Positions 1-7,659 of a stretch of DNA of 64,000 nucleotides are shown piece by piece (position 1 is the stretch's first letter; each line of letters opens with the position of its first letter). Where the stretch lies: NCBI GenBank assembly GCA_965207535.1, contig CBDBMR010000010.1, positions 62,001 to 126,000 on the forward strand, read 5' to 3'. Under the pieces are notes generated by a model. It saw only the letters and a program-made list of their open reading frames with translations, was not told the origin of the DNA and made no database searches. Source of the DNA: JAJDXO01 sp965207535. GTDB lineage: Bacteria > Pseudomonadota > Alphaproteobacteria > Rhodospirillales > UBA2165. The position numbers and the translations under genes are program-made.

Positions 1-1
1 C

Positions 2-202
2 GGCCTTCTGGACCAGCGGCTCGCCGACAATGAATATCTTGCCGGTGATTTTTCCGTCGCCGATATCTCCGTCTATGCCGATACCCACATCTACGGCGAC
101 GACAAGTGGATCGGCTTCGGCGATTTCCCCAACCTGAAGCGCTGGCACGACGCCATCGAAGCGCGCCCCGCGGCCCAGCGCGCCTGGGGGCCGTACGAAT
201 AG
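2..202 (+). CDS. Glutathione S-transferase family protein, C-terminal end (partial)
   Basis: The frame is open from the window edge to TAG at 200-202 and gives the last 66 residues of a GST. The helical C-terminal domain is recognisable: FSVADISVY is the N-capping box/hydrophobic staple motif (usually S/T-x-x-D), followed by FPNLKRWHDAIEARPAAQRA, the usual final helix. The thiol-binding N-terminal domain lies outside the window, so substrate class cannot be assigned. A second complete GST of different sequence lies at 15673-16485. Confidence 0.85.
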   Translation, partial: GLLDQRLADNEYLAGDFSVADISVYADTHIYGDDKWIGFGDFPNLKRWHDAIEARPAAQRAWGPYE

Positions 203-309
203 CGGGCGGCGGCTCACGGGCGACGGATTGCGCGGCCTGCGGCGTTGATTAAGATGGGCTAAGCCCGCCGCGCCCATGGCGGCGGAAGCGGAGTATTGAA
301 ACAGGACGT

Positions 310-1155
310 ATGAACCTCGCACGCAGCCTTCCATTTGCGCTTGTATGCTTGGCGCTGCTTGCACCGCAACAGGCGACGGCGCAAAAATTCATCTCGCCCT
401 ATTCGGAAGTCAGCCTGGTCAGCGAGACCGCCCATCTGGTTCCCGGGGAAACGGCGTGGGTCGGGCTTCATATCAAGACCAAGCCCGGCTGGCACACCTA
501 TTGGCGGAATCCGGGGGATTCAGGGCTCCCCACACGGATCGCCTGGTCCCTACCGAGCGGTATCGCGGCCGGCGGCATCCACTGGCCCATCCCCGAGAAA
601 TTCGACTTCGGACCGCTTGCCGGCTACGGCTACGAAAACGAGACCCTTCTGATGGTGCCCCTCGCGGTTGACGGCGGTCTCGGCGCCGGCGCGGAAGCGA
701 AGGTGACGGCCGATGCGAACTGGCTGGTGTGCGAAGATATTTGCGTCCCGGAGCGCGCCGCATTCACCCTCGCGCTGCCGGTCGCCGACAGGGCCCAGGG
801 GCCGCGGAACACCCTGTTTCGGACCTATCGCGACAGCTTGCCCGCCGAACCGCCCCTCATGGCTAAGGGCCATCAGACCGCGCAAGCGATCAGAATATCG
901 GCCCGGCTGCCGGATGACGGTTGGCGCGCCGAGGATGGGCTGGAGTTCTTCCCCGCCTCGGAAGGCGCCGCCGAAGCCTCCGCCCCTCAAAGTATCAGGC
1001 TCGAAGGCCGGCGGCTTGTCATGGAACTGAAACCCGGATACCTGGCCGAGGAGAGCAGGCTGACGGTCCTCGAAGGGGTGCTGGTTTCCGGCGCCGGGAA
1101 CGGAAGCGGCCGGAAAGGCATCAAGCTCATCGCCCGGTTCAATCCGGGGACATAG
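310..1155 (+). CDS. Stand-alone DsbD-alpha/ScsB N-terminal-like periplasmic protein
   Basis: 281 aa with a Sec signal peptide (hydrophobic residues about 7-20, cleavage near ATA-QK at 25). The mature part matches the immunoglobulin-like thiol-exchange domain at the N-terminus of DsbD/ScsB: HTYWRNPGDSG around 71-82 and the redox pair in WLVCEDICVPE (C141, C145). Full ScsB/DsbD proteins are about 600-700 aa and continue into a membrane domain; this one stops at 281 and no transmembrane electron-donor partner is nearby. Likely a periplasmic thiol-disulfide exchanger (inference). It is followed after about 100 bp by a secreted redoxin on the same strand. ATG start chosen because the signal peptide begins there. 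Confidence 0.75.
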   Translation: MNLARSLPFALVCLALLAPQQATAQKFISPYSEVSLVSETAHLVPGETAWVGLHIKTKPGWHTYWRNPGDSGLPTRIAWSLPSGIAAGGIHWPIPEKFDFGPLAGYGYENETLLMVPLAVDGGLGAGAEAKVTADANWLVCEDICVPERAAFTLALPVADRAQGPRNTLFRTYRDSLPAEPPLMAKGHQTAQAIRISARLPDDGWRAEDGLEFFPASEGAAEASAPQSIRLEGRRLVMELKPGYLAEESRLTVLEGVLVSGAGNGSGRKGIKLIARFNPGT

Positions 1156-1164
1156 ACGGACAAT

Positions 1165-1209
1165 GGATTGATAGGCGGGGGATTGATAGGCGGGGGATTG
1201 ATAGGCGGG
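1165..1209 (+). repeat. Three perfect 15-bp tandem repeats
   Basis: The unit GGATTGATAGGCGGG occurs at 1165-1179, 1180-1194 and 1195-1209 and is followed by a partial copy (GGATT). It lies in the gap between the DsbD-like gene and the redoxin gene, 52 bp before the redoxin start. Copy number is likely to vary by slippage. No function is visible. Confidence 0.9.
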
Positions 1210-1261
1210 GGATTTGCAGCCGCGCTTTTGAGATTATTTTTTTGCATTGAGAGGAATCACG

Positions 1262-1906
1262 ATGATGAAATTGACCAGAGCAAGAAACGCGATTTTGCCG
1301 GCGGTGGCCGTCGTTGCCGCTGTCGCTCTCACTGGCGCTCTCACCGGCGCCGCGTCGGCAAGCCCGAAAATCGGCGAGCCCGCACCGGCGTTTACCGGCC
1401 TCGATTCCAGCGGCCAAAAGATTTCGCTGCAGGATTACAAGGGAAAAACGGTCGTCCTGGAGTGGACCAATCACGATTGCCCCTATGTGCGCCGCCACTA
1501 CGCCACCGGCAACATGCAGAAGCTGCAAAAAGAGGTTGCCGCGTCGGACATCGTCTGGCTGTCGGTCATATCGTCCGCCCCGGGCGCCCAGGGGCACGTT
1601 TCCGGAAAACAGGCCGATGACTTGACCGTGTCGCGCAAGGCCGCGCCGGCCAAGGTCATTCTCGACCCCGCCGGCAAGATCGGCCGCCTCTATGCCGCGC
1701 GAACCACGCCGCACATGTATATCGTCAATGCCGGCGGCACCCTCGTCTACAAGGGCGGCATCGACGACAATCCGACGTCGTGGGGCAAAATCGAGCCGGA
1801 TACGAAGAACTATGTCCGTCTCGCATTGTCGGAAATGAAGGCCGGCAAGGCGGTCTCCAACCCGTCGACGCGGCCCTACGGCTGTTCGGTCAAGTACGCG
1901 TATTAG
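1262..1906 (+). CDS. Exported redoxin/thioredoxin-like protein
   Basis: 214 aa from the ATG at 1262, which has a GAGAGG ribosome site about 8 bases upstream; an in-frame TTG at 1247 is less likely. A Sec signal peptide (hydrophobic about 10-30) ends near ASA-SP. The AhpC-TSA/redoxin fold is shown by KIGEPAPAF, then VVLEWTNHDCPYVRRHY with the peroxidatic-type C73 (the usual CxxC is here CPYV), and TPHMYIVNAGGTLVYKGGIDDN near the C-terminus. Family members reduce peroxides or disulfides; the exact substrate is unknown. The stop overlaps the convergent LysR gene by 4 bp. Confidence 0.85.
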   Translation: MMKLTRARNAILPAVAVVAAVALTGALTGAASASPKIGEPAPAFTGLDSSGQKISLQDYKGKTVVLEWTNHDCPYVRRHYATGNMQKLQKEVAASDIVWLSVISSAPGAQGHVSGKQADDLTVSRKAAPAKVILDPAGKIGRLYAARTTPHMYIVNAGGTLVYKGGIDDNPTSWGKIEPDTKNYVRLALSEMKAGKAVSNPSTRPYGCSVKYAY

Positions 1907-2826
1907 TCCCGGGGCTGTATCGGCTCCCGCGCTTCTTCCAACAGCCAATCCATGAAGGCCCTGATTTCGGGACGCGCCAGATTCGATTCCGGCAGGATGA
2001 TGTACCACGCCAATTCGGTCGGCAGCTCGATGTCGAAGGGGATGACCAGTGTCGACATCTCGAGTTCCTGACCGGCGATGACCTTTGGGGCGAGGACGAC
2101 GCCCTGTCCGGCGACCGCCGCGTTCAGCGCCGCCGTACCGTCGTTGAGGAAAATACCCCTGTTCAGATCGACATTGGTCACGCCGGCAATCTCCAGCCAG
2201 TCCGCCCAGCGGGTATTGAGCCGGCCGGTCGCCGGGGTGAAATGAATGAGTTGGTAGTGGCGGAGATCGCTCGGATCCTTCAGCGGCGGGTCGGCGTCGA
2301 GGAGCCTTGGGCTGCACAAGGGCACCACCTGCTCCCGCAGCAGAAATTCGGTGTGGAATCCGGGCACCTCCCCGCTGGTCAGCCGGATGGCCAGGTCGAT
2401 GCCCTGCTGCTCCAGCCCCACCAATTCGCGGGAGGTTGAAATCCTGATGTCGACATCGGGGCTCGCCGCCATCCACCGGGGGAGGCGGGGGACCAGCCAG
2501 CGGGAGGCGAAACCGCCGACCGTGCTGCAGGATATGTAATCGCTGTGCTGTAGTTTCCGGCACGCCTGCACGGCGTCTTCCAGCTCCCGGAACCCGTCCT
2601 CGATCCCGGGCAGCAATTGACGGCCCGCCTCGGTCAGTTCGGTGTGGCGGCCGTTGCGGCTGAACAATCGCTGGCCGAGGTGAGCTTCAAGGTTCTTGAT
2701 CTGCTGGCTGACGGCTGCCGGGGTGACGTGCAGTTCCTCCGCGGCCTCGGCAAAGCTCAGGTGCCGTCCCACCGCGCCGAAGGCGCGAAGGGCATTGAGG
2801 GGAGGAAGCTGAATTTCGCCGGCCAT
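1903..2826 (-). CDS. LysR-family transcriptional regulator (GcvA-like)
   Basis: 307 aa. The N-terminal winged helix-turn-helix (about 8-66) is typical: LNALRAFGAVGRHLSFAEAA, then HVTPAAVSQQIKNLE and the wing LFSRNGRHTELT. The PBP2 effector domain follows from about 95, with GIDLAIRLTSGEVPGF and GQGVVLAPKVIAG as in GcvA/AmpR-type members. It is divergent from the deiodinase-like gene with a 113-bp gap containing an inverted repeat of LysR-box type, so it may regulate that gene and itself (inference). The effector is unknown. Confidence 0.92.
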   Translation of the reverse strand: MAGEIQLPPLNALRAFGAVGRHLSFAEAAEELHVTPAAVSQQIKNLEAHLGQRLFSRNGRHTELTEAGRQLLPGIEDGFRELEDAVQACRKLQHSDYISCSTVGGFASRWLVPRLPRWMAASPDVDIRISTSRELVGLEQQGIDLAIRLTSGEVPGFHTEFLLREQVVPLCSPRLLDADPPLKDPSDLRHYQLIHFTPATGRLNTRWADWLEIAGVTNVDLNRGIFLNDGTAALNAAVAGQGVVLAPKVIAGQELEMSTLVIPFDIELPTELAWYIILPESNLARPEIRAFMDWLLEEAREPIQPRD

Positions 2827-2837
2827 ATATAAGAAAA

Positions 2838-2856
2838 TCTAATGTCACCGCTTAGA
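2838..2856. promoter_or_regulatory. Candidate LysR-type binding site
   Basis: TCTAA-N9-TTAGA, a perfect inverted repeat with flanking A-runs, lies between the LysR gene start (2826) and the deiodinase-like gene (2940). LysR regulators usually bind interrupted T-N11-A dyads in such divergent gaps. Assignment to this regulator rests on position only. Confidence 0.45.
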
Positions 2857-2939
2857 AAAAGCAATTAGGAGGCCGAATTCGTTCAGAATATATTTATCGC
2901 AGTTAAAGACATCGACGTTTAATCGTGAAGGGACAGGCC

Positions 2940-3602
2940 ATGTCGGTTGAGCTGCCGGAAAAATTCGAAGCGATAGTTCGGAACGCCACACAGGAATGGC
3001 TGGATACGCGGGGCATTACCCGGGACGAGCTTCGGACCTTCATCGAGGGCCGGGTGACCCGGGACAAGGAATTCGCGCCGGAGGTCGGCGGGGACGCGCC
3101 TGATTTCGAGGCCGAGATCCTCGACGAAAAGGGCAAGCGGACCGGCGAGATGATGAGGCTGTCGTCGCAGTTCGGCTCGCCGATCGGTCTTATCTTCGGC
3201 TCCTATACGTGACCGCCTTTCCGGGACGGGGCCGTGCGCCTCGACGAGCTGGCCCAATCGTTCGGCGGCAAGGTCAAGTTTTTCGGCGTTTACATACGCG
3301 AGGCCCACGCCGAGGGCGAGGACCAGGTGATCCGCAATCTCGATGAAAACGTGATCTTCGAACAACCGGAGACCGCGGACGAACGGGCGGAAGTCGCCGC
3401 GGCCTGCATGCTGCGCTACAACTTCTCGTTTCCCATGCTGCTGGACGGCATGGATAACGACGCCGAGCACAAGTATCAGTCCTGGCCCGACCGGCTGTAT
3501 ATCATCGGCGGCGACGGCAAGATCGCCTATCGGGGCGGCATGGGGCCGCTCTATTTCAACGTCGACGAATTCGAACAGGAACTGAACGAGTTGGCGAACT
3601 GA
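2940..3602 (+). CDS. Deiodinase-like thioredoxin-fold selenoprotein (Sec91 encoded by TGA 3210-3212)
   Basis: Read through one in-frame TGA, this is a 220-residue thioredoxin-fold protein of the iodothyronine-deiodinase-like family. The first 90 codons end in LIFGSYT; TGA follows, and the same frame continues PPFRDGAVRLDELAQ to a TGA stop at 3600-3602. Animal deiodinases carry Sec in the near-identical context FGS-x-T-U-P-P/S-F. Downstream family features include FFGVYIREAHAEG, DRLYIIGGDGKIAYRGGMGP and FNVDEFEQEL. ATG at 2940 has AAGGGA 6 bases upstream. Bacterial members are thought to be reductases or peroxidases rather than thyroid enzymes; the substrate is unknown. A routine caller would report two hypothetical proteins. 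A nonsense mutation is possible but unlikely given the exact position of the TGA. Confidence 0.85.
3227..3243 (+). promoter_or_regulatory. Candidate bacterial SECIS hairpin
   Basis: Fifteen bases after the TGA, CGGGGC pairs with GCCUCG (6 bp including one G-U) around the loop CGUGC. The loop lies 21-25 nt from the TGA and has G as its second base, matching the general bSECIS rule of a short apical loop with an early G about 16-37 nt downstream. One further G-C pair forms across an A-A mismatch. An alternative pairing of 3229-3233 with 3251-3255 is also possible. Folded by eye only. Confidence 0.5.
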
Positions 3603-3859
3603 CCGCCGGCCGCGTTCCGGCGATGAGGACGGTGCTGGGTGAGGGGGCGCCGAGTGGTGCGGCAACCGATTGGTACGGCGTTCGGATGGCGGACGAAACG
3701 ATTTGCGAACTTCGTGCGCGTTCGGCGTTGAGCAATGATGAGGAAGTGAATGTACAAGGCATGTGGCCTGCGCCATAATAAATCTCACAATATGAAGAAT
3801 TGAACAATTCTCGAAATACGGGCAGTTCAGGCTTCACGGATTTAATAAAGGGAGAACTT

Positions 3860-4876
3860 ATGATGTCCAGAACGCTAAAGACTACGCTTGTTGCCGGCCT
3901 CGCCGCCGGTGTGATGGCGCTTGGCGCGTCGTCCGTTTCGGCGCAGGGAATTTTGAAAGGCGACACGGGCGGAGTGGGGACGGTGAACCACTCCTTCATG
4001 ATCATTCTGTCGACGACCCTGCAGAAGAAAATCGGCGTCAACTTGCAGGTCAACGAGGGCCAGACCCTGACCCGTTCGGCCCTCAAGCTCGGCCAGGGCA
4101 AGATCGACGTATCGATCGTGCCCCCGGTCATGGTGCCTTGGATGCACAAGGGAACCCGCTTCTACAAGGCCAATCCGGAAACCGCCAAGAAGGCCATCGA
4201 TAAAATCCGCCTGATTATCGCCTATGGGGCGGGCGTCCGCCACTACATGGTCTGGGAGGATTCAGGCATCAAGACCTGGGCCGATCTCAAAGGAAAGCGT
4301 ATCTTCGTCGGACCGCCGCGGGGCGGCGCCTCCCCGGTCGCCATTCAGGCCATCAAGCTGAACTCCGGTCTCGTGCCCAAAAAGGACTACAAGGAAATTC
4401 GCATGCCGTGGAACGCCGGTATCCAGGCCATGGCCGACGGTAAGCTTGACGTGTTCGTCCGTCCGGCGGGCGTGGGCGCGGCGTCCATCGACCAGCTTGG
4501 CGCCAAGCGGAAGTTCCGGCTTCTCCCGGTCAATCCGAAAGCGATGGCCAAGTTCATGGCGAGAGATGATCGGGTGTACGTGACGATTCCCGCCGGGGTC
4601 TACAAGAACCAATCCAATAACGACAAGGACGTCGTCGCGGACGGTTTCCGGCATCAGTTGGCCGTGCGGAAAGATATGAGCGACGAACTGGTCTACAAGA
4701 TCACCAAGACGCTTTTCGAAAACTTGCCCGCAATGAAGAAAACCGCCGTTACGTTGCAGGATATAACCCTGGAAGATCCTTTTTCCGGCGGCAATATCCC
4801 GCTGCATCCGGGCGCCGTCCGGTACTACAAGGAACAGGGTAAGAAAATCCCTGCCAACCTGATGGCCGGCGGCTAG
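3860..4876 (+). CDS. TAXI-family TRAP transporter substrate-binding protein
   Basis: 338 aa from ATG 3860 with AAAGGGAGA just upstream (a second ATG follows at 3863). A signal peptide ends near VSA-QG. TAXI receptor features: VNEGQTLTRSALKLGQGKIDVSIVPP, the tunnel segment TWADLKGKRIFVGPPRGGAS, and DVFVRPAGVGAASIDQL. Such receptors bind organic acids in the periplasm and pass them to a fused TRAP permease, which is the next gene. The 158-bp gap holds a strong hairpin (4921-4951), consistent with making more receptor than permease. The ligand cannot be read from sequence. Confidence 0.92.
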   Translation: MMSRTLKTTLVAGLAAGVMALGASSVSAQGILKGDTGGVGTVNHSFMIILSTTLQKKIGVNLQVNEGQTLTRSALKLGQGKIDVSIVPPVMVPWMHKGTRFYKANPETAKKAIDKIRLIIAYGAGVRHYMVWEDSGIKTWADLKGKRIFVGPPRGGASPVAIQAIKLNSGLVPKKDYKEIRMPWNAGIQAMADGKLDVFVRPAGVGAASIDQLGAKRKFRLLPVNPKAMAKFMARDDRVYVTIPAGVYKNQSNNDKDVVADGFRHQLAVRKDMSDELVYKITKTLFENLPAMKKTAVTLQDITLEDPFSGGNIPLHPGAVRYYKEQGKKIPANLMAGG

Positions 4877-4920
4877 ACCGATCCAGCCGGGATCAACACC
4901 GGCGCAGGAACTTGGATATG

Positions 4921-4951
4921 GGGGTGGCCGCGCGGACGGCGCGGCCGCCCC
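4921..4951 (+). terminator. GC-rich stem-loop between receptor and permease genes
   Basis: GGCCGCGC pairs perfectly with GCGCGGCC around the loop GGACG, and GGGG/CCCC plus one T-G pair extend it to 13 bp. There is no U-run, so an mRNA-stabilising or attenuating hairpin is more likely than a full intrinsic terminator. Similar hairpins follow the other solute-binding protein genes in this window. Confidence 0.6.
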
Positions 4952-5034
4952 GTCCGGGATCGGAATTCTCACACTTTCAAACTGCCGTCTAAACCCGGGC
5001 CGGACCGGTTTCTACGCGCGATAGCGGGGTATTG

Positions 5035-7005
5035 ATGAACGCACAGGTTTCCCAGGGCCAAGGACAACTCTTGATCCGCATCGCGGCGTTCGCCGTTGCC
5101 CTGGTCATCGCCTTGACCGGCATTGTCAATTCCATGCCGACCTATGGGTTCTTTACGCCCATCGGGCCGTTTCCCGCCATCGTCCTCCGCCCCATCTTCG
5201 TCGGCGCCGCCGTCTTCCTGGTTCTTGCCAACAGTTCGTTCACCAGCACCTTTGCCGAACGGTGGCCGGGCCGTAAATGGCTCGGCACCGTCATCGACGT
5301 CGTCTTATTGCTGCTCGCCTGGTGGGTTCTCTGGGAATATTACGACCTCCAGATTTCCGAAGAGCAAGGCGGTTTCATCGAATTCGGAATGTTCCAATTT
5401 TGGGTATCGCTGATCGCCGCGGGCGTCTTCATCGTACTGAGCTGGAAGATCTGGGGCGCGCCCCTGTCGATCATCGGCATCCTGGCCCTGGTCTACTTCT
5501 ATAGTGGCGAATATTGGCCGTGGATTTTCGAGACCGCCCGCGTCACTCTGCCGGAGACTTCCGAGGACCTCTGGTACAACCAGGGGGACGGTATTCTCGG
5601 CACCATCATGGGGATCATCATCTTCACGGTGTTCCCGTTCATCATGCTGGGCACCATGCTGGAGCGGACCGGCGGCGGACGTTCGCTGATCAAGCTCGCG
5701 GTTCATATCACCAAGGGATTTCGCGGCGGTCCCGCCCATTCCGCCATCCTGGCGTCCAGCCTGTTCGGCACCATGTCGGGCGGCTCGGTCACGAACGTGG
5801 TGGCGACCGGCGTCATTACCATCCCGATGATCAAGCAGCGGGGCTTCTCGCCGTCGTTCGCGGGCGGGGTCGAGGCGACCGCATCGAGCGCCGGACAGAT
5901 CATGCCGCCGATCATGGGTGCGGCGGCGTTCGTGATGTCGGACCTGACCGGGATCAGCTACCTGACCATCATTATCGCTGCCCTGGTGCCGGCATTGGCC
6001 TATTATGCCAGCCTGTTCACCAGCGTCGTGTTCGAGGCCCGCCGGTTGGGGGTGGAGGTCGGCGGCGAGGACCTCGACCGGCCGGAGCTCAAGGTCACTT
6101 CGCAGGACTACGTCAACCTCGTCATGGTCGTGGTGCCCATCGCCGTGGTGGTCTTCTCCCTGTTGGAGGGGCTGTCCGCCGCGGGCGCCGGCATGACGGC
6201 GTTCTTCGCCATCATTCCATTGAGCTTCTTCAACCCCGAAGTCCGCAGGCGGCCGTTCATTATCATCGACGCCCTGTCCCAGGCCGGGCTCACCTTCGGC
6301 CGGTTGTTGATGGCCATCGCCGTCGTCGGCATCGTCGTCGCGGTCCTGGGCGCGACCGGGCTGCCCAAGGATTTCGTCATCCTCATCGACGCGGTATCCG
6401 GCGGCAACCTGTTCCTCACCCTGTTTGTCACGGGCATCGCCGCCCTGATGCTGGGGATGGGCATGCCGACGCTGCCGGCCTACCTCACCATCGTGCTGAT
6501 CCTGGGCCCGGCGATGCAGAACCTGGGCCTCACGGTGCTGGCCGCGCATCTGTTCGTCCTCTACTACGCGGTGGCGTCGTCGATCACGCCGCCGGTCGCC
6601 GTCGCGGCTTATGCCGCCGCGTCCATCGCAGATGCGCCGCCGATCCGGACGGCCATGATGGCGCTCCGCGTCGGTCTGGTGAAATTCGCGGTGCCGTTCA
6701 TTTTCGCCTACTACCCGGTGATCCTGATCGTGCCGGTGGTCTTCCCGGAGGGTCAGAGCTTCGCGATGGTTGATTTCGTGACCGTCCTGTTCCGGGTGCT
6801 GGTGTTCATTTATTTGATCTCGAGCGCGGTGATATCCTTCGATCAACGGCGGTTGCCGGCTTGGGAAGCGGGCTTCCGCATCCTCCTCGCGATACTGGTT
6901 TTGGTGACGTTGCCGGGCATCCACTGGCCGGCGACAGGGGTGGCCTTGGCCTATATCGCATGGCACCAGTTTGTTTACGGAAGGAAGGCCGCCGCCGCCG
7001 CGTAA
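5035..7005 (+). CDS. TRAP transporter fused permease (DctQ-DctM, 4TM/12TM type)
   Basis: 656 aa from ATG 5035. Several hydrophobic helices in the first 200 residues correspond to the DctQ-like part. The DctM-like part starts around 190, with FPFIMLGTMLERTGGG, SSLFGTMSGGSVTNVVATGVITIPMIKQRGF and ASSAGQIMPPIMGAAAFVMSD, the signature of TAXI-associated fused permeases. It also has GMGMPTLPAYLTIVLILGPAM and a C-terminal helical tail. It partners the TAXI receptor upstream and is followed after 15 bp by the CMD-like gene, so the three are probably one transcript. Confidence 0.93.
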   Translation: MNAQVSQGQGQLLIRIAAFAVALVIALTGIVNSMPTYGFFTPIGPFPAIVLRPIFVGAAVFLVLANSSFTSTFAERWPGRKWLGTVIDVVLLLLAWWVLWEYYDLQISEEQGGFIEFGMFQFWVSLIAAGVFIVLSWKIWGAPLSIIGILALVYFYSGEYWPWIFETARVTLPETSEDLWYNQGDGILGTIMGIIIFTVFPFIMLGTMLERTGGGRSLIKLAVHITKGFRGGPAHSAILASSLFGTMSGGSVTNVVATGVITIPMIKQRGFSPSFAGGVEATASSAGQIMPPIMGAAAFVMSDLTGISYLTIIIAALVPALAYYASLFTSVVFEARRLGVEVGGEDLDRPELKVTSQDYVNLVMVVVPIAVVVFSLLEGLSAAGAGMTAFFAIIPLSFFNPEVRRRPFIIIDALSQAGLTFGRLLMAIAVVGIVVAVLGATGLPKDFVILIDAVSGGNLFLTLFVTGIAALMLGMGMPTLPAYLTIVLILGPAMQNLGLTVLAAHLFVLYYAVASSITPPVAVAAYAAASIADAPPIRTAMMALRVGLVKFAVPFIFAYYPVILIVPVVFPEGQSFAMVDFVTVLFRVLVFIYLISSAVISFDQRRLPAWEAGFRILLAILVLVTLPGIHWPATGVALAYIAWHQFVYGRKAAAAA

Positions 7006-7020
7006 CGACAGGAGGGAATC

Positions 7021-7599
7021 ATGGCATCGGAAGGTTATCACGACCGGCAGAACTTCGAGATGGAGCACTGGCCCGAGTTGAGGGAGAAGATGAACAGCGT
7101 CTTCAAGCTCGTGTTCCCCGGCCGGGAGATTCCGGGTGAGCTCAAGCAGTTCGTCTTTACCGCGGCGAGCATGTCCCACGGCAGCCTTCACTGCCAGTCG
7201 CATGGGTCATACCACCTCCACCGGATCGACGTGCCGGATGAGAGGATTCAGGCGCTGTGGGACTACGACGAGTCCGATCGGTTCTCGGACGCCGAGCGCG
7301 CCGCGCTCGACCTGGCCTTCGCCGCGGGCTCGGCGCCCAGCACCGTCAAACCGGAGCATTTCGAGGAGCTTCGCAAGCATTACTCGGACATGCAGATCAT
7401 CGAGATATTGGCGGTGATCGCCGTCGGCGGATTCCTTAACCGCTGGAACGACACCATCGGCACGGTGACCGACAACGAATCCATCGAGTTCGCCGACCGG
7501 GTGCTGAGACCGGTGGGCTGGGAGCCGGGGAAACACGTCGGCGCGCCCGAGGAACAGCGCAAGGCCCATCCCATCACCCTGGGCTGGACCAACAAGTAG
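7021..7599 (+). CDS. Carboxymuconolactone decarboxylase/AhpD-like protein with a CxxH site
   Basis: 192 aa; AGGAGGGAATC ribosome site before ATG 7021. The CMD fold is shown by YDESDRFSDAERAALDLAFA and by IIEILAVIAVGGFLNRWNDTIG near the C-terminus. The redox segment reads SHGSLHCQSHGSYHLH: where AhpD proteins have C-x2-C-x3-H this one has C-x2-H-x3-H, so the usual CxxC peroxidase chemistry is probably lost or altered. It follows the TAXI-TRAP permease by 15 bp, suggesting a role in using the imported compound (inference). Confidence 0.85.
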   Translation: MASEGYHDRQNFEMEHWPELREKMNSVFKLVFPGREIPGELKQFVFTAASMSHGSLHCQSHGSYHLHRIDVPDERIQALWDYDESDRFSDAERAALDLAFAAGSAPSTVKPEHFEELRKHYSDMQIIEILAVIAVGGFLNRWNDTIGTVTDNESIEFADRVLRPVGWEPGKHVGAPEEQRKAHPITLGWTNK

Positions 7600-7620
7600 G
7601 CCCCTGGTGGCTTATTTGGC

Positions 7621-7644
7621 GGCCAATTCAACGGCCAATTCAAC
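7621..7644 (+). repeat. Two 12-bp tandem repeats
   Basis: GGCCAATTCAAC occurs twice head to tail in the short gap before the GMC oxidoreductase gene. It replaces the place where a ribosome site would be expected, and none is obvious. Confidence 0.8.
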
Positions 7645-7659
7645 GGCTTGGCGGTTCTC

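Noticed and set aside
1165..1209. Tandem repeats as a CRISPR array or plasmid iterons
   Set aside because: Units are directly abutting with no spacers, only three copies, and no cas, rep or partition gene is present.
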